A DNA stretch of 60,844 bases from an uncultured Lachnospiraceae bacterium (GCA_902781455.1 CACZJF010000013.1:1-60844); one strand, 5' to 3'; shown: positions 34,813-45,167, numbered from the stretch's first letter. Notes: generated by a model not told the origin, from the sequence alone. Made by a program: numbers and translations.

Positions 34813-35988
34813 ATGAATTACCGGAAAACCCTGATCGCCTGCTACCTGGGCTTTATCACGCAGGCAATCAGCGCCAACTTTGCCCCGCTGCTGTTTCTGA
34901 AATTCCACACGGATTACGGAATCTCTCTGGGCCGGATCGCCCTGATCCCGACCGTGTTCTTTCTGACACAGCTGCTGATCGACGTTTTCTGCGCCCGCTT
35001 TGTTGACAGGATCGGATACCGTCTGAGCATTGTCATCTCGGAAATCGCCAGTGCCCTTGGCCTCGCAGGGCTGGCAGTGCTGCCGGGCCTGTTTGCCGAT
35101 CCCTTTACAGGGATCATTCTCAGCGTGCTGGTCTACGCGGTCGGCAGCGGTCTCATCGAGGTTCTGGTCAGTCCCATCGTGGAAGCCTGTCCCTTCGAAA
35201 ACAAGGACGCCGTGATGAGCATGCTGCACTCCTTCTACTGCTGGGGCTGTGTCGGCGTGATCCTGCTGTCCTCCGCATTCTTCTTTGTCTTCGGCATAGA
35301 AAACTGGAGATGGCTGGCACTCTTATGGGCACTGATTCCCCTGTACAACATCTACAACTTCGCCACCTGTCCCATCGAGCGTCTGACAGAAGAGGGAGAA
35401 GGGATGACCATCGGCGCGCTGTTCAGAACACCGTTTTTCTGGATCGCGATCCTCCTGATGGTCTGCGCAGGGGCTTCGGAACTGTCGATGGCGCAGTGGG
35501 CTTCCGCTTACACGGAAGCAGCCCTGGGATTCCCGAAGGCAGCAGGCGATCTGATCGGTCCCTGCCTTTTTGCGGTGACCATGGGCATCAGCAGAGTCAT
35601 CTACGGCAGATACGGCGCGCGCATGAACCTGCACCGTTTCATGCTCGACTCCGGCATCCTGTGCCTGTGCTGCTATCTGCTGACCGCACTTTCCTCCGTT
35701 CCGGCGGCGGGACTGGCAGGCTGCATCCTGTGCGGGTTCAGTGTCGGGATCATGTGGCCCGGAACCATCAGTCTCTCCTCTCCCCGTCTGCCGCAGGGCG
35801 GCACAGCGATGTTCGCGCTGCTGGCGATGGCCGGCGACCTGGGAGGCGCCTTCGGCCCCGGTCTGGTGGGTGCTGTGACGCAGCGCGCGGGGGACAACAT
35901 GCAGACCGGTATGCTCGCCGGCAGCATCTTCCCGCTGATACTGATTCTTTCTCTGCTCCTGATCAGCAGGAAGCCACGTACGCCCTGA
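34813..35988 (+). CDS. MFS transporter
   Basis: Polytopic membrane protein of 391 residues with twelve likely helices, major facilitator type. The loop between helices 2 and 3 reads CARFVDRIGYRLS, close to the MFS motif DRxGRR. A conserved WPGTISLSS segment near residue 315 recalls sugar or fucose-type MFS members, but the substrate is not clear. The ATG at 34813 has AAGGAA eight bases ahead; a GTG six bases earlier is too close to that site. It is one of only three plus-strand genes, and its 3' end overlaps the convergent hydrolase gene by 26 bases. Confidence 0.88.
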   Translation: MNYRKTLIACYLGFITQAISANFAPLLFLKFHTDYGISLGRIALIPTVFFLTQLLIDVFCARFVDRIGYRLSIVISEIASALGLAGLAVLPGLFADPFTGIILSVLVYAVGSGLIEVLVSPIVEACPFENKDAVMSMLHSFYCWGCVGVILLSSAFFFVFGIENWRWLALLWALIPLYNIYNFATCPIERLTEEGEGMTIGALFRTPFFWIAILLMVCAGASELSMAQWASAYTEAALGFPKAAGDLIGPCLFAVTMGISRVIYGRYGARMNLHRFMLDSGILCLCCYLLTALSSVPAAGLAGCILCGFSVGIMWPGTISLSSPRLPQGGTAMFALLAMAGDLGGAFGPGLVGAVTQRAGDNMQTGMLAGSIFPLILILSLLLISRKPRTP

Positions 35989-36526
35989 CCGTCTGCATGG
36001 TGCCGCGCATGATCTCAATGTCGCGCTCCACATCACCTGTCTCCAGGGAATGATTTGCGCCTTCTGTTTCATAAAGCCGGATCCCGGCTTTGGCACAGCA
36101 GTCTTCCACCCGCTTCGTATCCGCCCAGGGATCCGCTGTTCCATGAAATGCAATCGCGCCGCTTCCAGCCCACCGGAACGTATCTTCCACCGGCGTAAAC
36201 AGAATCTGCCTGCACAGAATCTCATGGCTGCACGCATACGCGCAGCCGACCGCCGTTCCGATGCTCTTGCCGACAAACAGGATCTTTTCATACGAATCCC
36301 ATTCGATTCCTTTCAGGATCTCCCCGGCCTGTTCCAGCGCCATCACAGCACAGGAGCGCATTTTCTCCGCGTCCCCTTTCACGCCGGAGGGAAAGCCGCT
36401 GTAAGGAACCGGTACCACTTCCCAGCCCATTCCTTTCAGCAGCTTCCAGCTGTAGTACAGAAGAGGCTTGTCACAGGTATACCCGATCCCGGGAAACAGA
36501 CATGCGATCTTTCTGGGATGACTCAT
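35963..36526 (-). CDS. Small alpha/beta hydrolase
   Basis: A 187-residue alpha/beta-hydrolase fold protein. The nucleophile elbow is GKSIGT with S88, the acid is D132 in HGTADPWAD and the base is H159 in EGANHSLE, so a full triad is present. No signal or membrane segment is visible. AAAGGAG lies ten bases before the ATG at 36526, 16 bases after the ABC exporter stop. The substrate is unknown; small hydrolases of this shape often act on esters or lactones. Its end overlaps the MFS gene tail to tail. Confidence 0.8.
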   Translation of the reverse strand: MSHPRKIACLFPGIGYTCDKPLLYYSWKLLKGMGWEVVPVPYSGFPSGVKGDAEKMRSCAVMALEQAGEILKGIEWDSYEKILFVGKSIGTAVGCAYACSHEILCRQILFTPVEDTFRWAGSGAIAFHGTADPWADTKRVEDCCAKAGIRLYETEGANHSLETGDVERDIEIMRGTMQTVRAYVASC

Positions 36527-36542
36527 CTTTGTCTCACTCCTT

Positions 36543-38264
36543 TTATAATTCCTGCGCCTCATACAGCTGCGCGTATTCTCCGCCTGCCTTCAGCAGCTGC
36601 TCATGGGTTCCGGATTCTTTGATCTTTCCTTCTTCGATCACGACGATCCGGTCCGCGTTCCGCACGGTGGAAAGGCGGTGCGCGATGACAAAGGATGTCC
36701 TGCTCTTCATCAGCTCATCAAAACTTCTCTGGATGTGTTCCTCTGTGATGGTATCCAGGGCAGAGGTTGCCTCGTCCAGGATCAGCACCGCCGGATCCTT
36801 CAGGAAGATTCTCGCGATCGAGACCCTCTGCCTCTGACCGCCGGACAGTTTGGTTCCCCGCTCTCCCACATAAGTGTCAAACCCTTCCGGCATTCGGATA
36901 ATATCCTCGTAGATCTCTGCCCTGCGGGCTGCCTCTTCCACCTCCAGGTCTGACGCGTCCGGCCTTCCGTACCGGATGTTTTCCCGGATCGTATCCGCGA
37001 AGATAAACACCTCCTGCTGCACGATGCCCACACTGCTGCGAAGCGACTTCTTTGTCACATCCCGGATGTCGGTTCCGTCGATCCGGATGGAACCGGACAC
37101 GACGTCATAGAAACGCGGGATCAGCTGGCACAGCGTCGTCTTTCCGCCGCCGGACGCGCCGACCACCGCGATCATTTCCCCGCCGGCGACATGCAGGTCG
37201 ATGTCGTGCAGCACCTCCGGATTGTGGACATAGGAAAAACTGACATGGTCGATGTCAACACACCCTTCTGTCACCTTCAGTTCAGCGGCGTCCGGCTTCT
37301 CCTCCACACTCGGCTCCATTGCCATCACCTCTTCAAACCGGCGCAGCCCTGCCATACCGCTGGTAAAAATCTCGGCAAACTGTGCCATTTTCCTGATCGG
37401 TGTGACGAAGGAGCTCACAAACAGGGTGAAGGTGATCAGGTCGATGTAATTCATCTGCCCGTTCATGATCAGGAATCCGCCGACCGCGATCACGACCGCC
37501 GGCAGGATTCCCATAAAGAATTCCTGGGACGCGAAGAAGATGCCCATCGCCTGATAGAAATCCTTCTTCGCGGTGCGGTACTGCATATTCGCGTCGGTAA
37601 AGCGCTCGTTGTCCACTTCCTCGTTCGCGAACGCCTTGGACGTCTTCATGCCGGACAGGCTGGTCTCGATGCTCGTATTGATGCCGGCAAGCTTTTTCTT
37701 GACGTTCGTGGAAGTCTGGGACATATTCCGGCGCTGCATCACCGTGATGGCAAGGAAAACCGGAATCAGGACCGACACCACCAGCGCCAGACGCCATTCG
37801 ATGGTAAACATGATGATCAGAGATCCCACCACAGTCAGCAGGCTGATCAGAAGATCCTCCGGACCGTGATGCGCCAGCTCCGTGATCTCAAAGAGATCCC
37901 CGGTCAGACGGCTCATCAGGTTTCCCGTGCGCATCTGGTCATAGAACTCAAAGTCCAGGTCCTGCAGGTGCCGGAAGAGATCGGCGCGGATGTCCGCCTC
38001 CACGCGTGCGCCGAAGGTATGTCCCCAGTAGGTCATGACATAGAAGCAGACAGACCGGATCACATAGCTGACAGCCACCGCTGTCATCAACGCGAAGAAC
38101 GCGCCGAAGAGACGGTCCGGCAGAAGGGTATACATGGCATACCGGGACACCATCGGAAACGCGAGGTCGATCGCCGATGCCAGAACGGCGCAGAACATAT
38201 CCAGCAGAAACAGTTTCATATGCGGCTTAAAATACCGCAGCAGTGTCTTCAGCATACTTTTCAC
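36543..38264 (-). CDS. ABC exporter half-transporter (MsbA/BmrA type)
   Basis: Fused permease and ATPase of 573 residues that would act as a homodimer. Six membrane helices span about 15-315. The ABC domain has Walker A GASGGGKTT, signature KLSGGQRQR, Walker B VLILDEATSALD and the H-loop in VIAHRLSTV. Substrates of such exporters are lipids or drugs. The start overlaps the stop of the MATE gene by four bases (ATGA), so the two pumps are translationally coupled. Confidence 0.92.
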   Translation of the reverse strand: MKSMLKTLLRYFKPHMKLFLLDMFCAVLASAIDLAFPMVSRYAMYTLLPDRLFGAFFALMTAVAVSYVIRSVCFYVMTYWGHTFGARVEADIRADLFRHLQDLDFEFYDQMRTGNLMSRLTGDLFEITELAHHGPEDLLISLLTVVGSLIIMFTIEWRLALVVSVLIPVFLAITVMQRRNMSQTSTNVKKKLAGINTSIETSLSGMKTSKAFANEEVDNERFTDANMQYRTAKKDFYQAMGIFFASQEFFMGILPAVVIAVGGFLIMNGQMNYIDLITFTLFVSSFVTPIRKMAQFAEIFTSGMAGLRRFEEVMAMEPSVEEKPDAAELKVTEGCVDIDHVSFSYVHNPEVLHDIDLHVAGGEMIAVVGASGGGKTTLCQLIPRFYDVVSGSIRIDGTDIRDVTKKSLRSSVGIVQQEVFIFADTIRENIRYGRPDASDLEVEEAARRAEIYEDIIRMPEGFDTYVGERGTKLSGGQRQRVSIARIFLKDPAVLILDEATSALDTITEEHIQRSFDELMKSRTSFVIAHRLSTVRNADRIVVIEEGKIKESGTHEQLLKAGGEYAQLYEAQEL

Positions 38265-39682
38265 TCACTCCTCTTTTTCGGGGACCAGCCCTCCATGGCC
38301 GCGATCCCCTCCGGTGTTACCGGACGGATCCATTTCCCGCTGAACAGGTGGCGCTGCATCAGCACATAACGGATGGGCTCATCGACATAGCAGCAGGCAA
38401 AGACCAGCAGCGTCGGCCAGTGCCATACCATGCCGGACAGCACGACGACAGGCAGCACCACAGCCCACATAAAGATGATCTCCATCACCGTACCGTAGAC
38501 GGAATCTCCCGCGGCACGGAATGTGTCATTCTGGACCCAGTTCCCCATACGGATCAGGCCTGCCGCAGCATAGACGCAGATCATGCCGAAGGCAATCCGG
38601 AAACTGTCCCCGTGCATGCCCATGACAGACAGGATGGGTGTATGCAGCAGGATCAGCGTCAGTCCAAGCATGCCGATGATGCCCTGGCACAGATACACCA
38701 GCCGCCATGCCCGTTCATAGGCAAGATCGATCTGCCCGGAACCGACCTTCGTGCCGACCAGCACAGACGCTGCGTTGGAGAAGCCCGCAAAGAAACCGAT
38801 CACCAGTCCTTCCAGGGTCCGGAACACCGCAAGCGCGGCGATGGCTTCCTCCGGCTGACGTCCCAGGACAATATTGATCACCATGTTCCCAAGTCCGATA
38901 AAGATTTCATTCATCAGAATCGGGAAACACTTCCTGAAGTATACCCGGAAAAATGCGCCCGTCAGGCGAAAGTGTCTGTGGACGGCAAGCAGATAAGGGT
39001 GCTTCCTTTTCGCGGCAAGAAGCACGATCACCAGGATGCCGGCAGCCTGCGCCATCACCGTGGCCGCGGCCGCGCCTCTCACACCCATCGCCGGGATGGC
39101 GAAGAAACCGAAGATCAGGATCCGGTTCAGGATGATATTCGTCAGGACGGAAACAATGGAAGCATAGAGAGGAATCCGCACCTGTCCTGTGCAGCGCAGC
39201 AGGGCGGCCATCCCCATGGACAGGACCATCAGCGGATAGGAGAATCCGGCGATCCGAAGATACTGGATCCCCATCTGGCGGATGGCCTGCTTATCCGTAT
39301 ACAGGCGCATCACCGTGCCTGGAAAACAGACTGCCAGCACACAGAACAAGACGCCTACCGTCAGCATGCAGACCAGCGTCATGCCATAGGACCGGTTGAT
39401 TCCGTCATCGTCCTCCGCGCCCCAGTACTGGGAGAAGAACAGCATGCCGCCGCCCACGAATCCCCAGAAACAGGCAAACATCAGGGAGGAAAACTGCGCG
39501 CAGAGTCCCACCGCGCCAACCTGCCTTGTTCCCAGGGACGCGATCATCATCGTATCCACCATGGAACCGGTTGTTGTCAGCAGATTCTGCAGTGCTACCG
39601 GGACGGCAATCACCGCCACTTTCTTCAGGAATTCCCCCCAGGGAAAGGATCCTTTTTTTATACCGGTTTCCGGTTTCTGCAT
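38261..39682 (-). CDS. MATE family efflux transporter
   Basis: Membrane protein of 473 residues with about twelve helices in two MATE bundles. Early segments are VAVIAVPVALQNLLTTTGSMVDTMMIASLG and VGLCAQFSSLMFACFWGFVGG, characteristic of MATE helices 1-2. These proteins use Na+ or H+ gradients to expel cationic drugs or metabolites. Its first 25 bases overlap the end of the DMT permease gene and its end overlaps the ABC exporter start, giving a run of three coupled export genes. Confidence 0.93.
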   Translation of the reverse strand: MQKPETGIKKGSFPWGEFLKKVAVIAVPVALQNLLTTTGSMVDTMMIASLGTRQVGAVGLCAQFSSLMFACFWGFVGGGMLFFSQYWGAEDDDGINRSYGMTLVCMLTVGVLFCVLAVCFPGTVMRLYTDKQAIRQMGIQYLRIAGFSYPLMVLSMGMAALLRCTGQVRIPLYASIVSVLTNIILNRILIFGFFAIPAMGVRGAAAATVMAQAAGILVIVLLAAKRKHPYLLAVHRHFRLTGAFFRVYFRKCFPILMNEIFIGLGNMVINIVLGRQPEEAIAALAVFRTLEGLVIGFFAGFSNAASVLVGTKVGSGQIDLAYERAWRLVYLCQGIIGMLGLTLILLHTPILSVMGMHGDSFRIAFGMICVYAAAGLIRMGNWVQNDTFRAAGDSVYGTVMEIIFMWAVVLPVVVLSGMVWHWPTLLVFACCYVDEPIRYVLMQRHLFSGKWIRPVTPEGIAAMEGWSPKKRSE

Positions 39683-40641
39683 GATGGTCCGCCCTCCAGA
39701 TTGACAATGATGACACCTGCCGTCACCAGAAGCAGAGACACAATTCCTGCCGCAGAAAATGCCTCACCGGTTTCTCCCAGCACGAGTGCCGAGATCATGA
39801 CTCCGAAAACAGGGTTGAAAAAGCCCAGGATGGACACCCTGCTGACGGGATTATACTTGAGCAGTACGCTCCAGAGGGTATATGCCCCGGTGGATACAAG
39901 TGCCAGATACAGAAGGACGATCACGCAGGAAGGATGGTAGAAGGTCAGCCTTCCGCCCATGCCAAGTCCGGCCAGAAGCAGCACCAGGCCGCCCACAACA
40001 AACTGATAGCCGCACAGGACAACCGGATCTTCTTTTTTCGCGAACACCTTTGTCAGGCACGCCCCTGCCGCGATGAAAAGATCTGCCGCCACCATGGCAC
40101 CTTCCCCGGACAGTGTTATCGCGCCCCCCGACAGGATGGACTCGCCGTTGCTGACGATCAGTATGACTCCGCACATGCCGATGATGCAGCCTGTCATTTT
40201 CCGCAGCGTCATCTTTTCAAACCGGAACAGATAGACCGCGAACAGAATCGTGAGAAAGTTTCCGCAGGCATTGATGATGGAGCTCCGCACACCGGTCAGG
40301 TGTGCCAGTGCCATGAAGAAAAAGAAGTACTGGCCGGATGTCTGTATCAGCCCCAGAAGGACGATCTTCGGCCAGGATTCCTTCTTCGGGATCAGGCGTT
40401 TCTTTTCCAGCGCTGATCCGATCAGGATCGTCAGCACGCCCGTAATGGTAAACCGGGTCCCCGCAAGCACGATCCGGGAGGCTGTGTCTTCGGATCCGAT
40501 CCGAAACTGCCGGTATGCGATCTTGATCGCGGCCGGCGCGCTTCCCCATAAAACGCAGCAGAACATTGCTGTCAGGAGCAGTACCGGGAACCATGCCCAG
40601 ACCGCCCGCTTTTCCTGTCTGTATGCTTCATTCCTGTTCAT
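39658..40641 (-). CDS. EamA-type drug/metabolite transporter
   Basis: A 327-residue DMT protein with ten predicted helices in two EamA repeats. The first repeat includes AIKIAYRQFRIGS and ends with the Lys/Glu signature before IGMCGVILIV. The second has LWSVLLKYNPVSRVSILGFFNPVFGV followed by LVLGE. Many EamA proteins export amino acids or purines, but substrate cannot be assigned. It is the first gene of the coupled DMT-MATE-ABC-hydrolase run. No strong promoter was found in the 73-base gap before it. Confidence 0.92.
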   Translation of the reverse strand: MNRNEAYRQEKRAVWAWFPVLLLTAMFCCVLWGSAPAAIKIAYRQFRIGSEDTASRIVLAGTRFTITGVLTILIGSALEKKRLIPKKESWPKIVLLGLIQTSGQYFFFFMALAHLTGVRSSIINACGNFLTILFAVYLFRFEKMTLRKMTGCIIGMCGVILIVSNGESILSGGAITLSGEGAMVAADLFIAAGACLTKVFAKKEDPVVLCGYQFVVGGLVLLLAGLGMGGRLTFYHPSCVIVLLYLALVSTGAYTLWSVLLKYNPVSRVSILGFFNPVFGVMISALVLGETGEAFSAAGIVSLLLVTAGVIIVNLEGGPSCRNRKPV

Positions 40642-40714
40642 TTCTGCAATACCGCCTTATTTCGTTCCGATTCGCGGCCCCGTCGGCGGCGGTGCCGTGA
40701 ACTGTAACCTTATC

Positions 40715-41836
40715 TCAGAACACGCCGGCGGAGGCATTTCCTGCCAGCAGCGCTTCCACCTGGTCACGCTTCTCGTACAGCACACAGCCTCCTTCGTGGT
40801 CGTCCAGCAGAATATCCCCGCTCTGCAGGGCTTTAAACAGAGGGGACCGGATCGCGTCACGCAGAGAGCCTGTCTTCACATTGACGTCTGAGTACGGGGA
40901 AAAGGGACAAGGCTCCGCCCCGCCGTGGGAGTTGATGTGAAAGAAGCCTCTGCCCGCTGCGACACAGCCGCCGGAACTCTTCTCATCTCCGGGAAAGGAG
41001 ACATAGACCATCTCCGGTTTCTCCTGCCTGAGGCGCATGATTTCCCGCTTCAGGTATTCCCGCTCTTTCTCTCCGGGCGCGAGCTCTTTGCTCTCGTCCG
41101 TCACCGGCACGAATTCCACAAAGACAACCGCCCTGCAGCCTCTGGCCGAGAGCCTGTCCAGGAAGGCGTTGGAAGTGACTTCTCCAAGATTCTGTACGGT
41201 CACCGTCACCGACGCGCCGAATACCAGTCCTCTTCTGTAAAATGCGTCCATGCCGGCAACAAGCTTTTCATAGACGCCTTCACCGCGTCTTGCGTCCGTG
41301 GTCTCTTTCCCGCCTTCGATGCTTATGACCGGAATCAGATTGCGGGAAGCGTCAAACAGGTCCAGATACCGGTCATCGATAAAGGTACCGTTTGTGAAGA
41401 TCGGAAAGAGAATGTTCTGCTTCTTTCCTGCCGCCTCGATGATATCCCGGCGCAGCATGGGTTCCCCGCCGGCCAGAAGAATGAAGCTGATCCCCAGCTC
41501 ATCCGCTTCTTCGAATATCCGGAGCCACTGCGCGCCGGTAAGCTGGCTCACAGGCTCCGCGTCTGTCGTCGCATGGTTGCAGCGGGAATAACAGCCGGCA
41601 CAGTGCAGGTTGCACTTGCTGGTGATGCTGGCGATGAGAAAAGGCGGGATATGCTCTCCCGTTTTCTCCAGGGCATTTCGCTTTCTGGACGCGGAGCGGC
41701 TCGCGAGAGCGAACTTCGCCATGAATGCTGCTTCCCTCGGGTTTTTGAGCGTTGCCCGCACCGCGTCGGACACGACCCGCTCCACTCCCTTCGTCATATA
41801 TTCCTGAATATCAAATGCCTTTTCCATACCGATCAT
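40715..41836 (-). CDS. Radical SAM protein with C-terminal cysteine region
   Basis: The radical SAM cluster motif is CNLHCAGC (C75, C79, C82), followed by GGEPMLRRDI for SAM binding. The C-terminal part has cysteines in SSGGCVAAGRG, GAEPCPFSPY and EGGCVLYE, resembling a reduced SPASM-like auxiliary region. The fold resembles peptide- or heme-modifying radical SAM enzymes, but I cannot name a product. It stands alone between a DMT permease and a large ABC protein, with no small precursor gene nearby. The ATG at 41836 has TGGAG close ahead; an in-frame ATG nine bases on is possible. Confidence 0.82.
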   Translation of the reverse strand: MIGMEKAFDIQEYMTKGVERVVSDAVRATLKNPREAAFMAKFALASRSASRKRNALEKTGEHIPPFLIASITSKCNLHCAGCYSRCNHATTDAEPVSQLTGAQWLRIFEEADELGISFILLAGGEPMLRRDIIEAAGKKQNILFPIFTNGTFIDDRYLDLFDASRNLIPVISIEGGKETTDARRGEGVYEKLVAGMDAFYRRGLVFGASVTVTVQNLGEVTSNAFLDRLSARGCRAVVFVEFVPVTDESKELAPGEKEREYLKREIMRLRQEKPEMVYVSFPGDEKSSGGCVAAGRGFFHINSHGGAEPCPFSPYSDVNVKTGSLRDAIRSPLFKALQSGDILLDDHEGGCVLYEKRDQVEALLAGNASAGVF

Positions 41837-41869
41837 TTACTCCATAGAACCCGGATACGGGATGTCTTT

Positions 41870-44767
41870 TCACTCACTCCGCAGCGCTTCCACCGGATCC
41901 TGCCTGGAAGCCTTGCACGCCGGCAGGAAGCCGCCGATCAGGGTCAGTACAACACACAGGGCAATCAGAACCACGGCCGCTCTGGCCGGCAGGAAAGCCG
42001 ACACAGGCTGGTCAGTATAGGAGTGGATTGCCATGTTGATCGGGATCAGCGTGAGCAAGGTCAGAGCCACACCGAATGCCCCGGCCAGAATGCCGATGAT
42101 AAAGGTCTCCGCGTTGAATACCTGGGTGATATTGCCGCGGGAGGCACCCATCGCCCGCAGGATGCCGATCTCTTTTCTCCGCTCCAGCACCGAGATATAG
42201 GTGATGATGCCGATCATGATGGAAGAAACCACCAGGGACACCGCGACAAACGCGATCAGCACATAGGTGATGACATCGATGATCGTCGTTACAGAACTCA
42301 TCAGAGAGCCGACATAGTCTGTATACGAAATCACCTTATCCTCGTAGCCCTCCTTCTCCATCGTGGAATTGTAGGCCTCCAGAAGAGCGATCACCCTGTC
42401 CTTGCTCTCAAAATTGTTCGGATAGATGGTAATCATGGAAGGCTCATCCACATCGGCATAGCCGAAACGGATCAGGTTGGAACGAAGGCTGGATTCCTGC
42501 GTGCCGGGCTGGCGCATATACATCTCCCGCATCTTCTCTTCGTCCATCCGGAGAGAAACCGCCTCGGAGATTTTGCTTTCATCGATCTTGAACAGCTCCA
42601 TCAGAGCAGGAAGCAGATCGTCGATCACCTCCTGCAGCGTAGGCGATTCCCCGGTTCGCGTCAGTTCCCGGATCACATGCACCGTCTGGACCGCGCTCAG
42701 CCTTCCATGCTCCTCCATCACCCGGTCCAGCGCGTCGAAGTCAAATGACACGGCGTCCGGAAGCTTCTCCGGATGAATCTCGATCATATCCAGAAGCGCA
42801 TTTGTCAGGAGATCGCCGTCCTCTCCGAACTTTGCCCCGGTCAGGACGTCCGTGTCAGGATCTGACAGCTGCTGCCTGACAATCTCACTGTCCGCAGCCT
42901 CCTCGAGCAGCTCGTCCATCAGTTCCGGACGGTAGTCGATGCCAAGTTCCAGGAGCCCGATGGAATTTCTGTCCTTCGGCGCGACCACGCCGCAGATCCG
43001 GATCTTCTTCGCTTTGTCAAGGAGGGCATTCATCTTATCCGGATCACCGGCATCGTTCAGCCAGATGCCGAGTTCCTCATCATACGAATAGGTTCTGCAG
43101 GCCGGAAGCACGCTGAAAGAGATTCCGAGGAATTCCTCCGGCGCGTACTCCTTCGAGCTGTCCATGGAAGTATCAACGGTATCTCCGTTCACCACATTGT
43201 TGATGATCGCGTCACGCTCGGAAGCATCCTTTAAACCCATGGAATAGAGCAGATAGTCCGGAACGCCGCCTCCCGGCAGCAGTACCAGGACACATTCATC
43301 GCTCCCGTCCGGCCAGTGTCCCGCGAGCACATGATAGGAATCCTGATAGATCTCTTCCTTGTCAGGCAGCCTGCAGAACAGATCATTGCTGTTCCACACG
43401 CTCATCATGGAAGAGAGATTGTCACTCATGGAGATCCCGACCGCGGACATGGTCTGGTCCGGGTTGACCTGGCGGTACCCGTCTTCCTCCTTCAAAAAGA
43501 CCTGGGGACTGATCCCGTATGCATAGCTGACACAGCGGGTGACATCCTCGATCCCGCTGTAGCCGCTGTCGAACCACCTTTTCAGTGACGCGAGGTCATT
43601 GGTCCCGGATCCTGCAAGCATGCTGCCCAGGATCTGCTTCTCCTCCACCTGGCCTGACCGGGATTCTTCTTCCGCGCCACGGTTCATCAGCCCCATCGTG
43701 GAAAATGAACTCATCATGGATTCCATGGAGAAGGAAGAGGACGTTATCTGAAGCGGGTATTCACTCAGCGCGTTCTCCTCCATCCGATTGATGTAGTCAT
43801 GCGCGCCGGTGGACAATGACAGAATCAGCGCGATTCCCGTGATGCCGATCGACGCCGCGAAGGCGACCAGGATGGTCCTTGCCTTTTTGGAGAGCAGGTT
43901 TGACACGGACAGCGACAGTGCTGTGAAAAAGGACATGGAGGGCTTCTTCACGCGGCGGCTTCTGCGCCCGGCGGACGGACTCCTGAGAGCAGAATCAGCC
44001 GGCCGTTCCGGCTGCATTGTCTCCGGAGCAGCCTCCCTGGCCGCTTCCGGCGAGGAAGACGCCGGCTTGGCTGCTTCCGGCGCGGAGGGATCATACGGAT
44101 TGCTGTCCGACTTCACCCTGCCGTCACGCAGTCTGATGATTCTGGTCGCGTAGCGCTCCGCAAGCTCCGGGTTGTGCGTGACCATGATGACCAGATGGTC
44201 CTTCGCCACCTCCTGGAGAAGCTGCATCACCTGCTCACCGGTTTCACTGTCCAGCGCGCCCGTCGGCTCGTCTGCCAGCACGATCGTCGGATCATTGACC
44301 AGCGCTCTTGCGATGGCAACCCGCTGCATCTGCCCGCCCGACAGCTGGGCAGGCTTCTTGTGCATCTGCTCTCTCAGGCCGACCTTCTCCAGCTCTTCCT
44401 CTGAGCGCGCCCTGCGGTCCACGCGGCTGCTGCCTGCCAGCGTCATCGCGAGCTCGACGTTTCTGCGCAGCGTCTGGTGCGGGATCAGGTTATAGCTCTG
44501 GAAGATGAAGCCGACGGAGTGATTGCGGTACGCATCCCAGTCGCGGCTTTTGAACTTCTGCGTCGGAATGCCGTCGATGATCAGCTCTCCGCTGTCACAG
44601 TGGTCCAGCCCGCCGATCACATTGAGCAGTGTCGTTTTTCCGGAACCGCTCGGCCCGAGAACAGCGACAAATTCACTTTCCCGGAATGACAAAGATACGC
44701 CGTCCAAAGCTTTCTGGACGAGCGTACCTGTCTTATATTCCTTGTGAATATTCCTGATCTCAAGCAT
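41870..44767 (-). CDS. MacB/FtsX-like ABC protein with ATPase and permease fused
   Basis: A 965-residue protein. Residues 1-225 are a LolD/MacB-type ATPase with Walker [13 protein letters not shown], signature QLSGGQMQR and Walker [12 protein letters not shown]. An Ala/Glu/Pro-rich linker leads to a basic stretch and the first membrane helix (about 300-325). A large extracytoplasmic domain of about 500 residues follows, then three helices of an FtsX unit (about 835-955, ending DPVEALRSE). MacB-like proteins are mechanotransmitters rather than channels, working on envelope substrates. An acidic anchored protein is encoded immediately upstream and may be its partner. Confidence 0.9.
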   Translation of the reverse strand: MLEIRNIHKEYKTGTLVQKALDGVSLSFRESEFVAVLGPSGSGKTTLLNVIGGLDHCDSGELIIDGIPTQKFKSRDWDAYRNHSVGFIFQSYNLIPHQTLRRNVELAMTLAGSSRVDRRARSEEELEKVGLREQMHKKPAQLSGGQMQRVAIARALVNDPTIVLADEPTGALDSETGEQVMQLLQEVAKDHLVIMVTHNPELAERYATRIIRLRDGRVKSDSNPYDPSAPEAAKPASSSPEAAREAAPETMQPERPADSALRSPSAGRRSRRVKKPSMSFFTALSLSVSNLLSKKARTILVAFAASIGITGIALILSLSTGAHDYINRMEENALSEYPLQITSSSFSMESMMSSFSTMGLMNRGAEEESRSGQVEEKQILGSMLAGSGTNDLASLKRWFDSGYSGIEDVTRCVSYAYGISPQVFLKEEDGYRQVNPDQTMSAVGISMSDNLSSMMSVWNSNDLFCRLPDKEEIYQDSYHVLAGHWPDGSDECVLVLLPGGGVPDYLLYSMGLKDASERDAIINNVVNGDTVDTSMDSSKEYAPEEFLGISFSVLPACRTYSYDEELGIWLNDAGDPDKMNALLDKAKKIRICGVVAPKDRNSIGLLELGIDYRPELMDELLEEAADSEIVRQQLSDPDTDVLTGAKFGEDGDLLTNALLDMIEIHPEKLPDAVSFDFDALDRVMEEHGRLSAVQTVHVIRELTRTGESPTLQEVIDDLLPALMELFKIDESKISEAVSLRMDEEKMREMYMRQPGTQESSLRSNLIRFGYADVDEPSMITIYPNNFESKDRVIALLEAYNSTMEKEGYEDKVISYTDYVGSLMSSVTTIIDVITYVLIAFVAVSLVVSSIMIGIITYISVLERRKEIGILRAMGASRGNITQVFNAETFIIGILAGAFGVALTLLTLIPINMAIHSYTDQPVSAFLPARAAVVLIALCVVLTLIGGFLPACKASRQDPVEALRSE

Positions 44768-44810
44768 ATACTGTCTTTCTGCAGATAAGCCGGCGCTTCA
44801 GCCATAAGCA

Positions 44811-45167
44811 TCAGGCCGATGCTGTCTCAGCTTCCGTTTCTGCTTCTGTCTCTTCCTCAGTCTCATCTGAAAAATGTTCTTCGATATCCAGCTTCGTGTT
44901 CTCCGCGATCTCCTGCACATCGTTGACGAACTCTTCTGTCTTCTTGTAGGCGTCCGTATCCTTCAGCTCGGATTCAAAGGTTTCCCTGCGCTCCTCGGCC
45001 GCGGCAGACACATCGTCCACGATGCCCGCGGCTTCATCCACAATCACGTCCATATGCGCCTGTACCTTCTGCTCCAGTTCCGTGTCCCTCTGCGGGTCAC
45101 GGCTGGCGGAAACGCCTGCGCTGAAGCCAAGCACCAATGCCAGCAGCCATCCCAGTAATTCCTTCAT
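44811..45167 (-). CDS. Acidic coiled-coil protein with N-terminal membrane anchor (YtxH-like)
   Basis: A 118-residue protein. A hydrophobic start (LLGWLLALVLGFSAGVSA) serves as anchor or signal. It continues as an acidic helix (LEQKVQAHMDVIVDEAAGIV and onward) with coiled-coil character and ends in Glu/Thr repeats. The ATG at 45167 is chosen because AGGAGG lies seven bases ahead; a GTG one codon earlier is spaced too tightly. It is 43 bases upstream of the MacB-like gene and probably co-transcribed. Function is unknown; YtxH-like stress proteins share the layout. Confidence 0.65.
   Translation of the reverse strand: MKELLGWLLALVLGFSAGVSASRDPQRDTELEQKVQAHMDVIVDEAAGIVDDVSAAAEERRETFESELKDTDAYKKTEEFVNDVQEIAENTKLDIEEHFSDETEEETEAETEAETASA

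Noticed and set aside
38243-39940. 565-codon plus-strand frame opposite MATE and DMT genes
   Set aside because: It spans two clear membrane protein genes on the other strand and shows no domain or ribosome binding site.
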